Assembly (NCBI RefSeq): GCF_040219335.1
Contig: NZ_JAVJSQ010000029.1
Span: 310,001 to 374,000 of the forward strand
Direction: 5' to 3'
Length of the DNA: 64,000 nt
Source of the DNA: Gimesia sp.
Lineage (GTDB): Bacteria; Planctomycetota; Planctomycetia; Planctomycetales; Planctomycetaceae
Positions 32,970 through 42,120 of the stretch are shown in pieces (position 1 is the first letter of the stretch; each line of letters starts with the position of its first letter). The position numbers and the translations under genes are program-made. The notes below the pieces were generated by a model that had not been told where the DNA came from, searched no databases, and saw nothing but the letters and a program-made list of their open reading frames with translations.

Positions 32970-35735
32970 GTGAACCTCATATCTTTTCTCGCAATATTTA
33001 CAATTGGATCTGACATGATAAGAGGTGTCTCGTCTGACACCAGATGCGGCAACGCATTGCGATTGGCTCTAAGCCTGATCCTGGTACAGATAATAATTTT
33101 CGGAGACTGCATCAACGGAATCATTCCGTTGATTGATTCCGTTAGCGCGCAGGAACCACAGAAGCGTTCTATCGATCTGAATCAGTCAATCTTTGATGTC
33201 CGCGTCGAAGGCAATGAATCAATTCCTGCACTCGCCATTCTCCAGAAAACGAAAATTCAACGTGGCCGTCCCGCCACACGCGACATGGTTCTTGAAGACG
33301 TCCGCCTGCTGTTTGCCACACGCTGGTTCGCCAGTGTGGTTCCCGTGTATCGTCAGACCGAACAGGGGCTGGTACTTGTTTATAAAGTCAAAGAACGTCC
33401 CATCGTGGAAAAGGTGGAATTCCGCGGCTATAAAAAAATCAAAATCAAACGCCTGCAGGCAACCACTGGTCTGAAGGTGGGTTCGCCTTTCGATATTGCT
33501 GCCAACCAGGAATCCGTTAACCGTATCAAGCAGCTTTACGTCGAACGGGGTTACCGGTTCGCTGAAGTGAAACTGCTCAAAGGGGGAGACCCCAACGACC
33601 GTGAAGTCATCTTTGAAATCAAAGAAGGCCCCAAGGTCGTGGTTTCCGGTATTAAGTTCCGCGGCAATAAGTTCGTCAGCGACGGCGTGCTGAAGACTAA
33701 GCTGCTGACGAAAAAAGCACCGCTGGGAATCAGCTTCTTCGGCGGCAAGTATGATCCTGCTACGATTCAGGACGACCTGATTTCTCTCAAACAGTACTAC
33801 AATGGCCTGGGATTCTTTGATGTGAAAATCGATGAGAAAATCGGTTACAACAAAGATAAATCCCGCGTGCAGGTCGAATACACGATCAACGAAGGCAAAC
33901 GTTACAAAATTCGCGACATCATGATTGAAGGCAATCGCATCTTTTCGGAAGAAGAGATCCGCGAAGATATCAAACTGGCTGCAGGCGAATACTTCAACAG
34001 CCGCACCCTCGCCACCGACGTGGAAAAACTTTCGGAACGCTACGGCGAACTGGGACACCTGTTTGCCAAGGTGACACCGCAGCCTCGTTTCCTCGAAGCC
34101 CCCGGTGAAGTCGATCTGGTTTACAGCATCAATGAAGACAAACCTTATCGCATCCGTAAAATTACCGCCCATATTTCAGGCGATAACCCCCGTACAAAAA
34201 GTTCAGTTCTCTTGAACCCGATGATGGTCGCCCCTGGTGACCTGGCCAATCAACGACTGATTGCCAAGAGTAAACGCCGCATCGAAGGTAACCAGGTCTT
34301 CCAGAAAGGACCTCAGGATGGACCGCGCATTAATGTGACACGCGTCAATCCAGAGCGGGAAATGCTGGCCAGCCGCGAAAACGATGTTCTGCGGGGACAG
34401 AATGCAGACGAACAGCAGGCCCAGAAATTACGTTATCCCAACCTCAAGTATCGCAGCCAGACTTACAAACAGCCTGCTCCTCAGCAGAATCAGGATCTGT
34501 TTGAAGGCATCAAAACCGAACCCGTTTCTTATCAGTCCCCTCAGCGGACAGGGCAGATCTTTCGCGGGCAGAACTATGACAACGGTATTCCGGAACCACT
34601 GAACCCGCTGTTTGGGGAAAGCCCTCTCGGCGATCCGATGGGCACCGAGTTTCCTCAGCAGCAACCAGGCTGGGTCGACCTGGACGTCTATGCCTCTGAA
34701 AGCCGTACCGGACGTCTGATGTTCGGCGTGGGTGTGAACAGTAACGCCGGTGTGGTCGGTTCAATCGTCCTGCAGGAAGAAAACTTTGATATTCTCCGTC
34801 CTCCGCGCAGCATGGAAGATATTCTCGATGGTACTGCCTGGCGTGGTGGCGGACAGCGGTTCCGTGCCGAAGCTGTTCCTGGTGACCAGGTCAGCCGTTA
34901 CCTCGTTAACTGGACCGATCCCTACTTTCTGGATACCAACTTCAGTCTGGGTGTTAGTGGTTTCTACTTCACCCGTTACTATACCGACTGGGACGAACAA
35001 CGTGTTGGTGGTCGTTTCTCACTGGGCCGTCAGTTGACCCAGGAATGGTCGATCAACACTCAGTACCGTCTGGAAGACGTCAAACTGTATAACCCGCGTA
35101 CTCCCACCCCCGCCATCGTGCAGGCGTCTGTGGGCGACAACACGCTGAATACATTCCGAATCTCACTGAACCACGATACGCGTGACGCGGCCTTCCTGCC
35201 AGCCGAAGGTCACCTGCTGGAATGGGCGGCTGAACAGGCAGTGGGCGACTACACTTACAGTCGTCTCGAAGCCAACGGCAGCCAGTACTTCACGTTATAC
35301 AAGCGACCGGATGGCGGCGGACGCCACATCCTCTCGCTGAGTGCACAGCTCGGCTGGACCGATACTGATACCCCGGTCTTCGAACGTTACTATGCCGGTG
35401 GTTTCCAGACCTTCCGCGGCTTCGAATTCCGTGGTGTGACTCCCCGCGAAAACGGCATCGCCATCGGTGGTCGCTGGAGCTTCCTGGGTAGTGCACAGTA
35501 CATGATGCCGATCACCGCAGACGAAATGATTCAGATGGTCTTCTTCAGTGACTTCGGTACTGTAGAAGAAGATGTTTCACTGGATCAGTTCCGCGTCTCC
35601 GTCGGTGCCGGTCTGCGACTCACGGTTCCCGCCATGGGCCCCGTTCCCGTCGCACTGGACTTCTCTGTGCCTCTCGCCAAAGAAACCTTCGACCAGACAC
35701 AGGTCTTCAGCTTCTACGTCGGATTCACTCGCTAA
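32970..35735 (+). CDS. bamA: outer membrane assembly factor BamA (Omp85)
   Basis: A 921-residue Omp85 protein that inserts beta-barrel proteins into the outer membrane. The annotated start is GTG; an ATG at 33015 (MIRGVSSDT) would also leave a signal peptide (LRLALSLILVQIIIFG). At least four clear POTRA domains follow (IFDVRVEGNESIP, IVEKVEFRGYKKI, VVVSGIKFRGNKF, KIRDIMIEGNRIF), then a degenerate fifth and an unusual Gln/Pro-rich linker of about 100 residues (around residues 450-560). The C-terminal barrel begins at TGRLMFGVGVNSN and carries the loop-6 motif FQTFRGFEFRG. The last residues are YVGFTR rather than a terminal aromatic. It confirms a diderm envelope. Confidence 0.93.
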   Translation: MNLISFLAIFTIGSDMIRGVSSDTRCGNALRLALSLILVQIIIFGDCINGIIPLIDSVSAQEPQKRSIDLNQSIFDVRVEGNESIPALAILQKTKIQRGRPATRDMVLEDVRLLFATRWFASVVPVYRQTEQGLVLVYKVKERPIVEKVEFRGYKKIKIKRLQATTGLKVGSPFDIAANQESVNRIKQLYVERGYRFAEVKLLKGGDPNDREVIFEIKEGPKVVVSGIKFRGNKFVSDGVLKTKLLTKKAPLGISFFGGKYDPATIQDDLISLKQYYNGLGFFDVKIDEKIGYNKDKSRVQVEYTINEGKRYKIRDIMIEGNRIFSEEEIREDIKLAAGEYFNSRTLATDVEKLSERYGELGHLFAKVTPQPRFLEAPGEVDLVYSINEDKPYRIRKITAHISGDNPRTKSSVLLNPMMVAPGDLANQRLIAKSKRRIEGNQVFQKGPQDGPRINVTRVNPEREMLASRENDVLRGQNADEQQAQKLRYPNLKYRSQTYKQPAPQQNQDLFEGIKTEPVSYQSPQRTGQIFRGQNYDNGIPEPLNPLFGESPLGDPMGTEFPQQQPGWVDLDVYASESRTGRLMFGVGVNSNAGVVGSIVLQEENFDILRPPRSMEDILDGTAWRGGGQRFRAEAVPGDQVSRYLVNWTDPYFLDTNFSLGVSGFYFTRYYTDWDEQRVGGRFSLGRQLTQEWSINTQYRLEDVKLYNPRTPTPAIVQASVGDNTLNTFRISLNHDTRDAAFLPAEGHLLEWAAEQAVGDYTYSRLEANGSQYFTLYKRPDGGGRHILSLSAQLGWTDTDTPVFERYYAGGFQTFRGFEFRGVTPRENGIAIGGRWSFLGSAQYMMPITADEMIQMVFFSDFGTVEEDVSLDQFRVSVGAGLRLTVPAMGPVPVALDFSVPLAKETFDQTQVFSFYVGFTR

Positions 35736-35830
35736 GTTGAATGTATCCCAGGCAGGGCTGACAGCGCTGTTCCCGTCGATCTCACGCAATTGGTGCAGCC
35801 ACTGGTTTCCCCTCAGTCGCTTTCTGAACT

Positions 35831-36457
35831 ATGATAGGGTCTGTGAAAAAACATCGGATTCCGGCAGAAGGCACATTGGAAATGATTCTGGAAGGCATGG
35901 TCACCAGTCGCAATCAGGATGGCGAGTATAATCTCGCGCCGATGGGGCCGCTGGTCGATCAGGAAATGACCCAACTCGTCCTGCGTCCCTTCCAGACTTC
36001 ACGGACCTGTCAGAATCTGAAAGAAACCCGCTGCGGTGTCTTTCACGTCGTTGATGATGTGCTGCTCCTCACAAAAGCCGCTATCGGACGTTTGGAGTCA
36101 CTGTCGGAAACGTTTCCCGCAGAACAGATCGAAGGGGTCGTGCTCCAATCCGCCTGTCGCTGGTATGAATTCGAAATCGAATCGATCGATGATTCTGACC
36201 TGCGGACCGTGATGCAGGCTCGGGTTGTACACCAGGGACGCATTCGTGACTTCTTTGGTCTCAACCGGGCCAAGCACGCCGTCCTCGAGGCCGCCATCCT
36301 GGCCACGCGAACGCATCTGATCCCGCAGGCCGAGTTATTACAGCAGTATGAGTCACTCGCCGAAATTGTGCGTAAAACAGCCGGTCCCACTGAAACAGAA
36401 GCGTTCCGTTTACTGGAAGAATATGTCACCAGAGCGTATGCTGAGTTGCAGTCTTAA
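35831..36457 (+). CDS. DUF447 family protein of the H4MPT gene set
   Basis: A 208-residue protein resembling DUF447, a family found mostly in methanogens and in bacteria with H4MPT. Typical elements are ILEGMVTSRNQDGEYNLAPMGPLV near residue 22, where the fold is a flavin-reductase-like split barrel, LRPFQTSRTCQNL, and a C-terminal helical part (RAKHAVLEAAILATRTHLI). It may bind FMN and act in cofactor synthesis or reduction; this is inferred from its constant company with H4MPT genes. The beta-RFAP synthase-like gene follows after 44 nt, probably in one operon. Confidence 0.85.
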   Translation: MIGSVKKHRIPAEGTLEMILEGMVTSRNQDGEYNLAPMGPLVDQEMTQLVLRPFQTSRTCQNLKETRCGVFHVVDDVLLLTKAAIGRLESLSETFPAEQIEGVVLQSACRWYEFEIESIDDSDLRTVMQARVVHQGRIRDFFGLNRAKHAVLEAAILATRTHLIPQAELLQQYESLAEIVRKTAGPTETEAFRLLEEYVTRAYAELQS

Positions 36458-36501
36458 ATCGTCTTATCCACACTCACGCCAGCTCGGAAACCAGATTCGC
36501 C

Positions 36502-37485
36502 ATGTCACCTGAAGTGATCGTCACCACCGGAAGCCGTCTGCACTGGGGATTGCTTTCGCTCGCCCCCCGCACCGGGCGCGAATTCGGTGGCCTCGGTCTG
36601 ATGGTGGATGAACCCACGCTGGTGCTCTCCGTGAGATCTGCTTCCTCGCAGGAAGATCAGATCTCGGGCAGTGCAGGCAGCGCTGAGAAAATTCAGACCG
36701 CGCTGCAGGTGCTCCGTACCAGTTCTCCAGACTGGCTCGGCGATTACCGTTTTGAGATCACGCTCCAGTCCGAAATCCCCCAGCATTCCGGCTTCGGTTC
36801 GGGGACACAGCTCAGTCTCGCAGTAGCCCGAGGACTGGCAGCACTCATGGACCAAGACGAACTTTCATCGGTCGAACTGGCTCAACTTGTCGATCGTGGT
36901 GCACGGTCTGCCTTGGGGGTTTATGGTTTCGACAAGGGGGGATTTCTCATCGAAGCCGGAAAACGGGATTCCGCTGATATCAGTCCCCTCGTGTTTCAGG
37001 CTCCCTTTCCGGAACAGTGGCGGATTCTCTTAATCACCCCGCAGGACCAGGCTGGTATCTCGGGAGCCGTCGAAGCCGATGCCATTCAACAACTGGGGCC
37101 GATGCCGGATGCGTTGACGGAAAAACTCTGTCGTCTGGCGCTGATGCAGCTGGCACCAGCGGTTCTGGAACAGAATTTTTCAGAGTTCGCCAGTGGCCTG
37201 ACAGAATTCGGACATTTAGTCGGTGAATTCTTTGCACCGGTCCAGGGGGGCGTTCTGGCTCATCCCCGGATGCGGGAACTGGAGCAACTACTGCTCTCAC
37301 AAGGAGTTGAGGGCATCGCCCAGACCTCCTGGGGGCCGACATTATCTGTAATCTGTCCTGATGAGGGAGAAGCAGAGAGTCTCTCAAGTCTAATTAAATC
37401 AGCAGGTTACGGCGAAGAATGCCTGGCCCGTATCGTCAAACCGTTCAATCAGGGCGCCACGCTCGAACACCGGAAATCGGTCTGA
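36502..37485 (+). CDS. beta-ribofuranosylaminobenzene 5'-phosphate synthase-like protein
   Basis: A 327-residue GHMP-kinase-fold protein of the beta-RFAP synthase family, the first committed enzyme of (tetrahydro)methanopterin synthesis, which joins p-aminobenzoate-type substrate to phosphoribosyl pyrophosphate with loss of CO2 and PPi. Signs are the start VTTGSRLHWGLLSL, the GFGSGTQLSLAVARGLA motif (residues about 96-112, equivalent to the GHMP glycine loop), GVYGFDKGGFLIEAGK, and the C-terminal GGVLAHPRMRELEQLL and GIAQTSWGPTLSVI. It completes, with DUF447 and the ATP-grasp protein, three likely cofactor-synthesis genes close to fae and mtdC. Confidence 0.88.
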   Translation: MSPEVIVTTGSRLHWGLLSLAPRTGREFGGLGLMVDEPTLVLSVRSASSQEDQISGSAGSAEKIQTALQVLRTSSPDWLGDYRFEITLQSEIPQHSGFGSGTQLSLAVARGLAALMDQDELSSVELAQLVDRGARSALGVYGFDKGGFLIEAGKRDSADISPLVFQAPFPEQWRILLITPQDQAGISGAVEADAIQQLGPMPDALTEKLCRLALMQLAPAVLEQNFSEFASGLTEFGHLVGEFFAPVQGGVLAHPRMRELEQLLLSQGVEGIAQTSWGPTLSVICPDEGEAESLSSLIKSAGYGEECLARIVKPFNQGATLEHRKSV

Positions 37486-37623
37486 ACTTTGGATTTTGAC
37501 TATGAAGTTTCAGAAACAGGTTGAATTCTCTGTGAGGATTTCTTCGACTATAGTCGAGGGCTGGTATAATATTTCACCCACAGCGTATACCTTTGAGACT
37601 GTATTCAATCGAGTAAAAGACGT

Positions 37624-38802
37624 ATGAACTCCAGGCAAAAACAATCGGAAGTATCGCGGCGGGATTTTCTCCGCGTGGGCAGTTTAAGCTTTGTCGGCCT
37701 CTCCATGGCCGAGCGGGCCGCCCTCGCAGCGACTCGCAGTGATCGCTCTGAGAAAAACTGCATCCTGATCATGATGACCGGCGGCGCCAGCCAGATGGAA
37801 ACATTTGATCCCAAACCCGATGCACCTGCCGAGATCCGGGGACCTTTGAAAGCGATCTCCACGACGGTGCCTGGTCTGCAGGTGAGTGAAGCCTTTCCGC
37901 AACTCGCACAACGAACCGGGCAGTTCTCACTGATTCGTTCTCTCTATCACGATGCCGCCCCGATTCATGAAACCGGTCACCAGTTAATTCAGACCGGTCG
38001 CGTCTCACGCGGTTCGCTGAACTATCCCTGCTTTGGTTCAGTTGTCGCCCGCCAGTGGGGACCGCGGGGCGATGCGCCACCGTTCGTTGTACTGCCTCGT
38101 CTGGTACACTCCCTGGGAGTCAACACCTACCGAGGCCAGCAGGCAACCTTCCTGGGCGAAGAGTTTGCTCCCGCCACCACGATTGGAACAAAGTCAGCTT
38201 CTACCGAATATGAAATCGAAATCGCCGGCGAGTCTCCAGCCATCCAGCAGCAGTACGGCAAGCATCGTTTCGGCAAGCTCTTGCTCCAGGCACGGCAACT
38301 GGTCGAACGGGGTACGCGGTGTGTCGTCGTCAATCTGTTTGACGATCTGCATGAGCAACTGACCTGGGACTGTCACGGCACCGGCGCCGGGACCGCAGGA
38401 AAAGTTTACGAATACCGCGATTCACTGGGCCCTGCTTTTGACAAAGCCCTCTCCACGCTGCTCGACGATCTGGCCTCCCGCGGTTTGCTTCAGGATACAC
38501 TCGTCGTAGCCACAGGTGAGTTTGGTCGCACACCACAAATCAACGCTTCCGGCGGACGCGATCACTGGCCGCATGTCTGGTCGGCCCTCGTAGCCGGCGG
38601 TGCGACTCCCGGCGGTCAGGTAATTGGCGCCAGCGATTCGCGGGCCAGCAGTCCCGTTGAGCGACCCGTCCATGCAGCCGAATTGACGGCGAGCATTTAT
38701 CAGCATCTGGGCCTCAATCCTCAGAGCTGTCTCGCACGTCAGGACGATCAGCAGATCAGCCTGGTGGATGCGGCACCCATTGGTGAACTGTTCCAGGGCT
38801 AA
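37624..38802 (+). CDS. DUF1501 exported protein
   Basis: A 392-residue DUF1501 protein with a twin-arginine signal (SRRDFLRVGSLSFVGLSMAE). The body is alkaline-phosphatase-like: ILIMMTGGASQMETFDPKPD near residue 45, GHQLIQTGR, FVVLPRLVH, and near the end ATGEFGRTPQINASGGRDHWP, a signature of the family. Planctomycetes have many DUF1501 genes, often paired with a DUF1549/DUF1553 cytochrome-like partner; none is next to this one and the protein is shorter than the usual 420-480 residues. Enzyme activity is unproven. Confidence 0.92.
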   Translation: MNSRQKQSEVSRRDFLRVGSLSFVGLSMAERAALAATRSDRSEKNCILIMMTGGASQMETFDPKPDAPAEIRGPLKAISTTVPGLQVSEAFPQLAQRTGQFSLIRSLYHDAAPIHETGHQLIQTGRVSRGSLNYPCFGSVVARQWGPRGDAPPFVVLPRLVHSLGVNTYRGQQATFLGEEFAPATTIGTKSASTEYEIEIAGESPAIQQQYGKHRFGKLLLQARQLVERGTRCVVVNLFDDLHEQLTWDCHGTGAGTAGKVYEYRDSLGPAFDKALSTLLDDLASRGLLQDTLVVATGEFGRTPQINASGGRDHWPHVWSALVAGGATPGGQVIGASDSRASSPVERPVHAAELTASIYQHLGLNPQSCLARQDDQQISLVDAAPIGELFQG

Positions 38803-38844
38803 GCTGCGACTCTGTCAGTTTAAGGTCCTGAAGTTGATCCACTT

Positions 38845-39381
38845 TCAGGCGGTCTCGGAATCGGGACGTGGCAGATCTTCTGCTAGTACCTTTTCAACTT
38901 CCTGCGGACTGCACTGAAAACAGTTGCTGATTTCCTGCGCGGAAAAGCCAGCCTGGCTTAAATAGACCATCATCAGTCGTTGTTCTGCACTCGCGGAGAG
39001 CCGCCTCCGCTCCTGCTCATACATCAGAATATCCGGCCCCGCAGCAGATTGCTCAGCCGACAGCCCCTGTTGTGCCAGCGCCAATTGCGTCCGTAGACGA
39101 TTGATTTCCTGATCCGCTTCCTGCAGCAGTTCATCCAGCACCCGCAGTCGATCTTCACTGCGGGCCTCCACCTCGCGACCGTAATCGTAGAGTTTGACCT
39201 CCAGCTGATTCAGCCGGTTCATCTGGTTCTGTTCCATACTGGTGAGTTCGCTGCGGGCCTCTTCCAGTGGATCGCGGTTTTTCGATTTGTGCTGTGCGCG
39301 AAAGTTTCTGCGAAGCGACCAGGCAATTACCAGGATCAGCACGCCCGTCAGAATTGTATTGGTATTATTCAGATCAAACAT
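38845..39381 (-). CDS. membrane-anchored coiled-coil protein
   Basis: A 178-residue protein with an N-terminal helix (ILTGVLILVIAWSLRR), a long coiled coil (residues about 40-110, EARSELTSMEQNQMNRLNQL onward) and a C-terminal part that looks like a helix-turn-helix (LSQAGFSAQEISNCFQCSPQ, EVEKVLAEDL). The last part resembles the DNA-binding region seen in sigma-like regulators but may be a protein-binding bundle. Nothing is known of its role. larC lies next upstream on the same strand, 95 nt away. Confidence 0.65.
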   Translation of the reverse strand: MFDLNNTNTILTGVLILVIAWSLRRNFRAQHKSKNRDPLEEARSELTSMEQNQMNRLNQLEVKLYDYGREVEARSEDRLRVLDELLQEADQEINRLRTQLALAQQGLSAEQSAAGPDILMYEQERRRLSASAEQRLMMVYLSQAGFSAQEISNCFQCSPQEVEKVLAEDLPRPDSETA

Positions 39382-39476
39382 GTTTGGAAAGTCATCCTTT
39401 ACTTCCAGACAATACCAGTGAGGAACGCATTCTATAATCGCGGGCTGTGATCTTCCTGATCAGGGGCCCGCGTCGA

Positions 39477-40817
<1,341 letters not shown>

Positions 40818-41045
40818 AGTCAGGTATCCAGGGAAAAAAGGTTAAAAACAGGAAGCGAATTCTAAAGATAACGGGCGGGATCTCCAAGATCAATTCGCTG
40901 TCAGGTACTGCTGGAGAAACGGGGTAAGTTTATATCTCACAGCAGGATATCAAGCAGCGGCTTCTCCACCCAAGCGGGGAAAACACAGAAATATCACGGG
41001 TTTCGTGCTGCGAGGAAGAAAAGTGCGCCGTGACAGGACGGGCTC

Positions 41046-42086
41046 TCAACGCTGATAAATGGGCAGATATTGATATTCAACCGCCAGCGCAAGCACTGCC
41101 AGCGATGTTGCATAGACCTTGCCGGCTTCTTTTTCACTCCCCTTGGTCGCCAGCCAGCTGCCATCATGCTTCTGCATCTCCAGCAGTTGGGGCATGATCG
41201 TATCCCGAGTTTTTTTCCAGTACTCGCCACCCATCTGGAACATCCCGACACTGCAGTAGTAAGCCCCGTAGAAATAATAGAATTCATCCGGGTGCAGGGG
41301 ACGCTGCACGAGATAGTCGCCGGCTTCAAGGGCATCCTTGGTGTGATGCTGTCCGCAGATTTCCAGCGCCAGTATTCCGGTTCCCGTCCTCGTTGCACTG
41401 GGGGCACCGCCGGGCTGGTAGGCAAAGCCCATGTTGTTCCGTCCCCGACAGTGACGGACATACGCGACCGCTTTGTCGATCTGATCTGCAGAGATATCAC
41501 AGCCGATGTTCTTTGCGGCACGCAGGGCCAGCAGCTGCCAGCCGGTCACACTCAGATCGCTGTCTTTACTCGTCTGGTTATACCGCCAGCCTCCGGCGTT
41601 CCGTTTGTCTTTGGGAACATTCTGGGCTGCGACAATCAGTTTCACCGCCCGCTCCAGCACCTGACGGCACTTTTTCTCCCGTTCGCCCGTCAGCATCCCG
41701 GCCACTTCGGCCAGCATCAGCGTGCTGATTCCATGACTATACATCGGCCCGTGGCTCTTATGGTGCACTACCAGCCCGTTATCTGCCTGGTGAGCGAGGA
41801 CCCAGTCGATGCCTTTGTTGATCTGGTCGCCATAAGGGCCTTCTTCAGGAACATAGCCTGCCGCCATGAATGCCATGACCGCCAGGGAGGTCGCTGCCGT
41901 CGATTCACCGTAAGAATTGAACGACCACGCACCGGATGGCTGCTGTGATTTTGATAAAAACTGAATCGCCCGCTGGATGCTTTCGTCAGTTTTCTTTTTC
42001 TGTGCATCCAGTTCCTGTGCCCGGCAGAGGGCAGGGGGGAGCAGCATCAGCAGTCCCAGCGGGTAAGCGATCAGCCTGAGTAACAT
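41046..42086 (-). CDS. exported prenyltransferase/squalene-oxidase-repeat protein
   Basis: Start at 42086 (MLLRLIAYPLGLLMLLPPAL, a signal peptide) is preferred over an in-frame ATG at 42158 because AGGATA precedes it and because the longer form would overlap the upstream gene. The mature part is an alpha/alpha toroid with repeated motifs QQPSGAWSFNSYGE, GWRYNQTSKDSDLSVTG, MGFAYQPGGAPSATRTG and KHDGSWLATKG, as in squalene-hopene cyclases and complement-like proteins. The catalytic DxDD of terpene cyclases is absent, so it is not a cyclase. It is the last gene of the operon with the two VWA-type proteins and is common in that setting in planctomycetes; role unknown. Confidence 0.8.
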   Translation of the reverse strand: MLLRLIAYPLGLLMLLPPALCRAQELDAQKKKTDESIQRAIQFLSKSQQPSGAWSFNSYGESTAATSLAVMAFMAAGYVPEEGPYGDQINKGIDWVLAHQADNGLVVHHKSHGPMYSHGISTLMLAEVAGMLTGEREKKCRQVLERAVKLIVAAQNVPKDKRNAGGWRYNQTSKDSDLSVTGWQLLALRAAKNIGCDISADQIDKAVAYVRHCRGRNNMGFAYQPGGAPSATRTGTGILALEICGQHHTKDALEAGDYLVQRPLHPDEFYYFYGAYYCSVGMFQMGGEYWKKTRDTIMPQLLEMQKHDGSWLATKGSEKEAGKVYATSLAVLALAVEYQYLPIYQR

Positions 42087-42120
42087 TGAATTATCCTGTG
42101 ATTGAAATCGAACCGGTCGC

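Noticed and set aside
41046-42086. Squalene-hopene or other terpene cyclase
   Set aside because: The repeats match the toroid fold but the DxDD catalytic motif is absent and the protein is about half the usual length.
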